A stretch of DNA of 64,000 bases from Proteus terrae subsp. cibarius (GTDB lineage Bacteria; Pseudomonadota; Gammaproteobacteria; Enterobacterales; Enterobacteriaceae), in assembly GCF_011045835.1 (NCBI RefSeq), contig NZ_CP047349.1, positions 2,542,001 to 2,606,000 of the forward strand, written 5' to 3'. Within the stretch, counting starts at the first letter, position 1. The number at the start of each line of letters is the position of its first letter. Shown here in pieces: positions 60,623-64,000 of this stretch. A program made the translations under genes and the position numbers. Below the pieces are notes generated by a model that saw only the letters and a program-made list of their open reading frames with translations, searched no databases and had not been told where the DNA came from.

Positions 60623-62070
60623 TATTTAATCTCAGAAAGTAGCGGTAATTCAATACGAAAACAGACATCGGCATAGTCAGAAGGAACAACACTTAATTCA
60701 CCTTCCATTCTCTTGATACAGTCATGAGCAATACTTAAACCTAAACCACTTCCTTTTACTGCCCCTTTGCGTAGCAAAGATCCTTGGAAGAAGGGTTCAA
60801 AAATCATTTTTTGTTCAGATTCAGGAATAGGTGTTCCTTTATTGGCTATATCAATAACTATTTTCTGTTCAACTTGATAACTAGAGATCCAGATATTACC
60901 TGATTCAGCACCATAGTGCACCGCATTCGAGTAGAGATTGTCGATAACTCGTGATAATAATGTTGCTTCTGCTCGACAAGTGGTTAGATTAAGTGAAATT
61001 ATCGTTTTAATATCTTTAGCTCTCGCAGGTAAACTGTGGGCTAATACCACATCATTCACTAATTGAGTCAAGTTAATTTCTTCAATTTGCTGAGGAACTT
61101 CAGAAAGTTTACGATTATAATCAAGTAGTTGTTCAATTAATAACTGTAACTGCTTACTGCTATTATCGAGAATTGAGACGACTTCTTTTTGATCTAGAGT
61201 TAAAGGACCCGCAACTTCATCCGCTAATAATTCCGTACCTTCTCGCATACTGGCTAACGGTGTTTTCAACTCATGAGAAATATGACGCAAAAATTCATGA
61301 CGTTGCGATTCAAGCCATGCTAAACGCTCACTTAACCAAATAATACGTTGTGCTAATGAACGTAGTTCTCGTGGCCCTTGGAAAGTATCTAAATTATTAC
61401 TAAGTGTTCGACCTTCACCTAATCGATTGATCATCTTTTCAATCCCTTTAACAGGGCCAATAATCATTCGAGTAAATAGCGCAATGAGGATCAGGCTGAA
61501 AACAAAAACGATAAGACTTTGCCAACCGAAATAGCGCCCTTTCTCAGCAATTGCCATCTGGAGTTGTTCGCCACGGCTAAAAATAATCTCTTTAGTTAAT
61601 ACAACAATACGGTTATTGGCATAAGAGAACTGCTCTAGGGCTTGTTGCATCTCTTTTGTGGGTTCGCTACTTTCGCATTGAATGGATTTTAGTTTTTCAA
61701 GAGAGGTATTAAGCACATTCGCTTCTTTAGAGGCAGAAAGAGGAATAATGGTTTGTTGTAATGTCGAGAAGAGTTTGGTGTATTGCTGGTAGCGTTGCTG
61801 ATACATATCATCATCGGTTTTATCCCGTAAAACACAATATCGACGATAGTTTCCTTCCATTTCAATCGCTAGATTTCGCATCACTTCACTACGTTCAGTA
61901 TCTGCAAGTGCATTTTTATTAGTAATAGCTGCCTGATTACTTAGTTGATCAAGACTTTGATAGGCCTGATAAGCAAGTACAAGTAAAGGTAATAGCACCA
62001 TCCAAAATGCCATTATCACAAGCTGTCTTAAAGAACGAGGGAAAATACGCCACTTTTTCAATGAAATCAT
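60622..62070 (-). CDS. glrK: Sensor kinase GlrK
   Basis: GlrK phosphorylates GlrR. The 482-residue inner-membrane kinase has two membrane segments (about 15-35 and 178-200) around a periplasmic sensor domain, a HAMP region, the phospho-His motif HISHELKTPLASMREGTELL and an ATPase domain with DNLYSNAVHYG (N box) and GSGLGLSIAHD (G box). AGGTG precedes the ATG. It is the first gene of the operon, downstream of glmY. Confidence 0.95.
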   Translation of the reverse strand: MISLKKWRIFPRSLRQLVIMAFWMVLLPLLVLAYQAYQSLDQLSNQAAITNKNALADTERSEVMRNLAIEMEGNYRRYCVLRDKTDDDMYQQRYQQYTKLFSTLQQTIIPLSASKEANVLNTSLEKLKSIQCESSEPTKEMQQALEQFSYANNRIVVLTKEIIFSRGEQLQMAIAEKGRYFGWQSLIVFVFSLILIALFTRMIIGPVKGIEKMINRLGEGRTLSNNLDTFQGPRELRSLAQRIIWLSERLAWLESQRHEFLRHISHELKTPLASMREGTELLADEVAGPLTLDQKEVVSILDNSSKQLQLLIEQLLDYNRKLSEVPQQIEEINLTQLVNDVVLAHSLPARAKDIKTIISLNLTTCRAEATLLSRVIDNLYSNAVHYGAESGNIWISSYQVEQKIVIDIANKGTPIPESEQKMIFEPFFQGSLLRKGAVKGSGLGLSIAHDCIKRMEGELSVVPSDYADVCFRIELPLLSEIK

Positions 62071-62195
62071 CTCAACACCTATTAGAGTAATGCGATGCTA
62101 CATGACTTGATAACAAGAAAAAAGTCCGACATTGGGAAAATCAGGCATAGAGAACAAACACAAACGAGGAAATTTGACAGGCTCTAGAAGTGGGA

Positions 62196-62226
62196 GAGCG
62201 GAATATCTTATTGAGATATTCCGCTC
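62196..62226 (-). other. 13-bp hairpin at or after the glmY 3' end
   Basis: GAGCGGAATATCT / AGATATTCCGCTC form a perfect stem with a 5-base loop. No U tract follows, so it may be a processing or stabilising structure between glmY and glrK. Confidence 0.6.
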
Positions 62227-62424
62227 GTCAATATTTCATCTCTTTTTTCTCTAAAAGAGAATGAAGGTGGTGCCTCACTCCACGTGTCGCCCTGTGTTTG
62301 ATAAGGTCCGAAGACGAGTATCATGATGTTGGACGGTAGGCACCTTACTCTGGCGTCATTCCTGGCTTATGTGGTATGTTCCCACCCATATTGTGGACCG
62401 ACATAAAAAGTTGAATGAGCAACT
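62196..62424 (-). ncRNA. glmY: Small RNA GlmY
   Basis: The minus-strand sequence from 62424 begins AGTTGCTCATTCAAC, matching the 5' end of E. coli GlmY (AGTGGCTCATTCACC). It keeps the conserved GlmY/GlmZ blocks (GGAATGACGC; GGTGCCT...AGGCACC) and the genomic place between glrK and purL where E. coli glmY lies. GlmY titrates RapZ and so protects GlmZ, which activates glmS mRNA. The 5' end is placed from the sigma-54 promoter. The 3' end is uncertain; a 13-bp hairpin at 62196-62226 was taken as the limit although it has no U tract. Confidence 0.85.
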
Positions 62425-62436
62425 GATTTATATAAT

Positions 62437-62451
62437 GCACAAGGCGTGCCA
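62437..62451 (-). promoter_or_regulatory. Sigma-54 promoter of glmY
   Basis: On the minus strand TGGCACGCCTTGTGC has the -24 GG (62450-62449) and -12 GC (62438-62437) with the required 10 bases between them. The start falls at about 62424. A TTATAT (62435-62430) in the -10 window could be an overlapping sigma-70 element, as in E. coli glmY. Confidence 0.8.
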
Positions 62452-62557
62452 ACTTTTAAAAAATAAATATAACAAGTTGAAAAATAATAAAAAATAAAAA
62501 TAAACCTCTACTATTTTATTTATAGCTCTTTTTTATCTAGTTATAAAATAACCAAGC

Positions 62558-62575
62558 TGTCTCCATATCCAGACA
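62558..62575. promoter_or_regulatory. GlrR box 1 upstream of glmY
   Basis: TGTC-N10-GACA (TGTCTCCATATCCAGACA), centre at about -142 from the glmY start. It fits the GlrR binding motif exactly. Confidence 0.8.
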
Positions 62576-62620
62576 GAGTTACCCTAAATTTAATAATTAC
62601 TTATATTTCAAACAATTAAA

Positions 62621-62638
62621 TGTCGCCAAAAAGAGACA
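62621..62638. promoter_or_regulatory. GlrR box 2 upstream of glmY
   Basis: TGTC-N10-GACA (TGTCGCCAAAAAGAGACA), centre 63 bases (about six turns) from box 1. Confidence 0.8.
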
Positions 62639-62652
62639 CCAAAAACAACATG

Positions 62653-62670
62653 TGTCGTCTTTTTTACATA
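62653..62670. promoter_or_regulatory. Possible GlrR half-box 3 upstream of glmY
   Basis: TGTC-N10-CATA keeps only the left half. Its centre is 32 bases (about three turns) from box 2, a helical spacing that supports it. Confidence 0.35.
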
Positions 62671-62679
62671 TCAATGAAA

Positions 62680-62708
62680 TAAAGCCTCTAGCAATGTAGA
62701 GGCTTTAT
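62680..62708 (-). terminator. Terminator of purL
   Basis: AAAGCCTCTA / TAGAGGCTTT with a 6-base loop; TTTATTTC follows on the minus strand, about 32 bases after the purL stop. Confidence 0.87.
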
Positions 62709-62739
62709 GTGTTTATCACTAAGATAGTTTTACATTTGA

Positions 62740-64000
62740 TTAATCAAATTGTTTTCTTGCATTGCGGAATAAACGCATCCAAGGACTGTCTTCTCCCCAG
62801 TTATCTGGATGCCAAGAATTACTAACAGTTCTAAACACTCGTTCTGGGTGAGGCATCATAATGGTTGAACGACCATCTTTTGTAGTGACAGCAGTGATCC
62901 CTTTTACAGAGCCATTAGGATTTAATGGATATTGTTCTGTTGGATTACCGTAGTGATCCACAAAACGTAATCCCACTAAATTTTGAGCTTCTAGTTGTGC
63001 TAATTGCTCAGCATTACGGAATTCAGCAAAACCTTCACCATGAGAAACAGCAATAGGCATTTGTGAACCCACCATACCTTGTAACAACAATGATGGACTC
63101 TCTGTCACTTTCACTAGACTAAAGCGCGCTTCAAAACGCTCTGAGCGGTTGCGAACAAAACGAGGCCATAAGTCTGCGCCCGGAATAAGCTCTGATAATG
63201 TTGACATCATTTGGCAACCATTACAGACACCAAGAGATAAGGTATCTTGGCGCTCAAAGAATTGAGCAAACTCATCCCGTAAACGAGAATTAAATAAAAT
63301 AGACTTAGCCCAACCTTCGCCGGCACCTAATACGTCACCGTAAGAGAATCCACCACAAGCCACCAACACATCAAAATCACTCAATGAACGTCGAGCGGAA
63401 TGCAAATCACTCATATGAACGTCGATAGCATCAAAACCAGCTCTGTCAAAAGCAGCCGCCATTTCAACATGAGAGTTAACACCTTGCTCCCTTAATACTG
63501 CAATACGAGGACGACTCCCTGTTGCAATATAAGGGGCTGCAATATCTTCATTTGGATCAAAGGTTAAATTCACATTTAAACCTGGATCGTTGAGATCTTG
63601 TTTTGCCTGATGCTCTTCGTCCGCACACTCTGGATTATCACGTAAGCGTTGCATTTGCCATGTTGTTTCTGCCCACCAAAGACGTAATTTGCTACGCTTT
63701 TCATTGTAAACTTCGGTTTCACGGCTTTGGATAATAATGGCGTCATTTTCTGTTGCTTGACCTAAATAATGTAAACAATCCGATAAACCATATTCAGCAA
63801 ATAATGCTTCTACAGCCTCTTGATGTTCAGCACTAATTTGGATCACACCACCTAGCTCTTCGTTAAAGAGTCCCGCTAAAATATCTTCGTCATAAGCGCT
63901 AATATCAACATGTAAGCCACAATGACCTGTAAATGCCATTTCAGCGAGTGTGACAAATAATCCACCATCAGAGCGATCGTGATAGGCCAACAATTTGCCA
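62740..64000 (-). CDS. purL: Phosphoribosylformylglycinamidine synthase, 3' part (partial)
   Basis: PurL converts FGAR and glutamine to FGAM in purine synthesis. The last 420 residues are present; the frame is open to the right edge, so the gene continues beyond the window. The glutaminase domain is complete: [21 protein letters not shown], the nucleophile in [11 protein letters not shown] and the His/Glu in [10 protein letters not shown]. It matches E. coli PurL closely. The N-terminal ATP-binding part is outside the window. Confidence 0.96.
   Translation of the reverse strand, partial: GKLLAYHDRSDGGLFVTLAEMAFTGHCGLHVDISAYDEDILAGLFNEELGGVIQISAEHQEAVEALFAEYGLSDCLHYLGQATENDAIIIQSRETEVYNEKRSKLRLWWAETTWQMQRLRDNPECADEEHQAKQDLNDPGLNVNLTFDPNEDIAAPYIATGSRPRIAVLREQGVNSHVEMAAAFDRAGFDAIDVHMSDLHSARRSLSDFDVLVACGGFSYGDVLGAGEGWAKSILFNSRLRDEFAQFFERQDTLSLGVCNGCQMMSTLSELIPGADLWPRFVRNRSERFEARFSLVKVTESPSLLLQGMVGSQMPIAVSHGEGFAEFRNAEQLAQLEAQNLVGLRFVDHYGNPTEQYPLNPNGSVKGITAVTTKDGRSTIMMPHPERVFRTVSNSWHPDNWGEDSPWMRLFRNARKQFD

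Noticed and set aside
62196..62424. GlmZ instead of GlmY
   Set aside because: The two are homologous, but the location between glrK and purL, and the lack of the glmS-pairing segment I recall for GlmZ, favour GlmY.

Overview
The window looks like a chromosomal segment of a Proteus-type member of the Enterobacterales (Morganellaceae). Base composition is AT-rich, and nearly every protein reads as a close relative of its Escherichia coli counterpart. Gene order follows the E. coli gltX to purL stretch, with local losses (amiA, sseA and csiE are not at their usual places) and a few non-E. coli insertions. The organism call is inferred from protein similarity and gene order; no search was run.

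Layout. 1-3.5 kb: the end of gltX, two tandem tRNA-Ala(GGC) genes, a divergent SDR oxidoreductase/MarR pair with three matching palindromes between them, ypeB and the nucleoside transporter nupC. 3.7-13.8 kb: ligA, zipA, cysZ, an unrecognised acidic protein, cysK, the PTS operon ptsH-ptsI-crr, an 80-bp palindromic repeat that reaches into the end of cysM, and cysM. 13.9-17.7 kb: the sulfate/thiosulfate importer cysPUWA. 18-31.4 kb: yfeX, yfeY, ypeA, hemF, a small lipoprotein, der, bamB, yfgM, hisS, ispG, rodZ, a short PilW-like lipoprotein, rlmN and ndk. 31.7-41.2 kb: pbpC and the giant alpha-2-macroglobulin yfhM, a one-domain sseB, and pepB. 41.5-47.1 kb: the Fe-S assembly operon iscRSUA-hscBA-fdx-iscX with two IscR boxes. 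47.2-55.9 kb: trmJ, suhB, an M24-peptidase-fold/TetR operon with a perfect 18-bp operator-like palindrome, hcaT, the divergent glyA/hmp pair, and an unknown membrane protein. 56.2-64 kb: glnB, a glutamine-dependent nadE, glrR-qseG-glrK, the sRNA gene glmY behind a sigma-54 promoter with GlrR boxes, and the 3' part of purL.

How the genes work together. Sulfur assimilation (cysZ, cysPUWA, cysK, cysM) feeds cysteine to IscS and the Fe-S assembly operon; ispG and rlmN are Fe-S enzymes that use it. Wall and envelope functions are frequent: zipA, rodZ, pbpC/yfhM, bamB and yfgM. The right end is a regulatory circuit. GlrK/GlrR, with QseG, activates the sRNA gene glmY next door, which in E. coli raises glucosamine-6-phosphate synthase. 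GlnB senses nitrogen beside a glutamine-using NAD synthetase.

Most of the window is conserved core genome. The least explained parts are the SDR/MarR cassette beside the tRNAs, the M24/TetR operon, the acidic ORF between cysZ and cysK, the membrane protein between hmp and glnB, the repeat that supplies the stop codon of cysM, and the reduced SseB and PilW proteins.
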